Assembly (NCBI GenBank): GCA_003242505.1
Contig: QGUP01000016.1
Coordinates: 1-13,850 of the forward strand
DNA length: 13,850 nt
From: Bacillota bacterium
Lineage (GTDB): Bacteria; Bacillota; Sulfobacillia; Symbiobacteriales; ZC4RG38
Reading direction: 5' to 3'
The position numbers and the translations under genes were made by a program. Of the stretch, positions 13,630-13,850 are shown one piece after another; position 1 is the stretch's first letter, and each line of letters starts with the position of its first letter. The notes below the pieces were generated by a model, which worked only from the letters and a program-made list of their open reading frames with translations, searched no databases and had not been told where the DNA came from.

Positions 13630-13743
13630 GTGAAGGTCCGGCCGTCGGTGAAGAAGATCTGCGACAAGTGCAAGATCATCCGCCGCAAGGGTCGCGTCAT
13701 GGTGATCTGCGAGAACCCCAAGCACAAGCAGCGGCAGGGTTAA
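13630..13743 (+). CDS. rpmJ: 50S ribosomal protein L36, zinc form
   Basis: Large-subunit protein L36 (37 residues), the smallest ribosomal protein, which organises 23S rRNA around a zinc ion. It starts MKVRPSVKKICDKCK and carries the zinc ligands Cys 11, Cys 14, Cys 27 and His 32, ending in the usual HKQRQG. It is the standard zinc-containing version. The GTG start at 13630 has GGGGAGG (13616-13622) 7 bases upstream. The gene is normally followed by rpsM-rpsK-rpsD-rpoA-rplQ, which lie outside the window. Confidence 0.97.
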   Translation: MKVRPSVKKICDKCKIIRRKGRVMVICENPKHKQRQG

Positions 13744-13803
13744 GCCCCATATCCGGTGTTGTTTCCGGTCCGTGAGCCACCGCGGGAACGCGGGCGCGGC
13801 TGA

Positions 13804-13831
13804 CCGCCCGGAGCCCCTCTCCTCCGGGCGG
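13804..13831 (+). terminator. Strong hairpin after rpmJ (terminator or rpsM leader)
   Basis: CCGCCCGGAG (13804-13813) pairs perfectly with CTCCGGGCGG (13822-13831) over an 8-base pyrimidine loop. It lies 60 bases after the rpmJ stop. No T-run follows, so a plain intrinsic terminator is doubtful; it may be a leader element for the gene beyond the window, probably rpsM. The rest of 13744-13850 shows no gene. Confidence 0.45.
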
Positions 13832-13850
13832 GCCTGCTACCGGCCTGGGG

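Noticed and set aside
12088..13725. Very long minus-strand open frame (545 codons), and similar ones at 9830-11317, 5977-7392 and 8221-9585
   Set aside because: They lie opposite well-identified conserved genes; stop codons are rare in antisense frames of GC-rich genes. Their translations are Gly/Pro/Arg/His/Leu-rich with no recognisable domain, and cross several genes and gaps.

Overview
The window is 13.85 kb of very GC-rich, almost fully coding DNA with every gene on the + strand. It is the S10-spc-alpha ribosomal protein supercluster of a bacterium. Gene order, a short zinc-type S14, a zinc-lid adenylate kinase, and a KOW-domain RNA-binding gene between map and infA all point to a Firmicute-type lineage. 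Combined with the high GC, a Symbiobacterium-like or Thermaerobacter-like clostridial organism, possibly thermophilic, is the best guess. The genus is inferred and not proven.

Layout: the 3' end of tuf (EF-Tu), a strong hairpin, then rpsJ. A 273-base gap follows with a clear sigma-A-type promoter and a structured leader. Next comes the tight run rplC-rplD-rplW-rplB-rpsS-rplV-rpsC-rplP-rpmC-rpsQ (S10 part) and rplN-rplX-rplE-rpsN-rpsH-rplF-rplR-rpsE-rpmD (spc part). A 218-base gap with three hairpins separates rpmD from rplO-secY-adk-map. A second promoter with a short hairpin leader drives the KOW gene and infA. A third promoter lies inside the 3' end of infA and would produce a roughly 200-nt, three-hairpin leader ahead of rpmJ. 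The window ends in another hairpin before the expected rpsM.

The genes act together to build the ribosome: 11 large-subunit and 5 small-subunit-plus-associated proteins of the central cluster sit beside translation factors (EF-Tu, IF-1), the protein-export channel (SecY), nucleotide balance (Adk) and N-terminal Met removal (Map), so ribosome number is tied to export and protein maturation. In total I call 16 large- and small-subunit genes through rpmC-rpsH and 22 ribosomal protein genes overall, plus tuf, secY, adk, map, the KOW gene and infA.

The coding content is ordinary and conserved; I see no accessory system, mobile element, CRISPR array, tRNA or rRNA. What is unusual is in the non-coding parts: three internal promoters and several leader RNAs with competing helices, which look like candidate autoregulatory or attenuation elements. 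A G-quadruplex-capable, Arg/Gly-rich extension at the end of rpsC is also unusual. No gap without a gene exceeds 300 bases.
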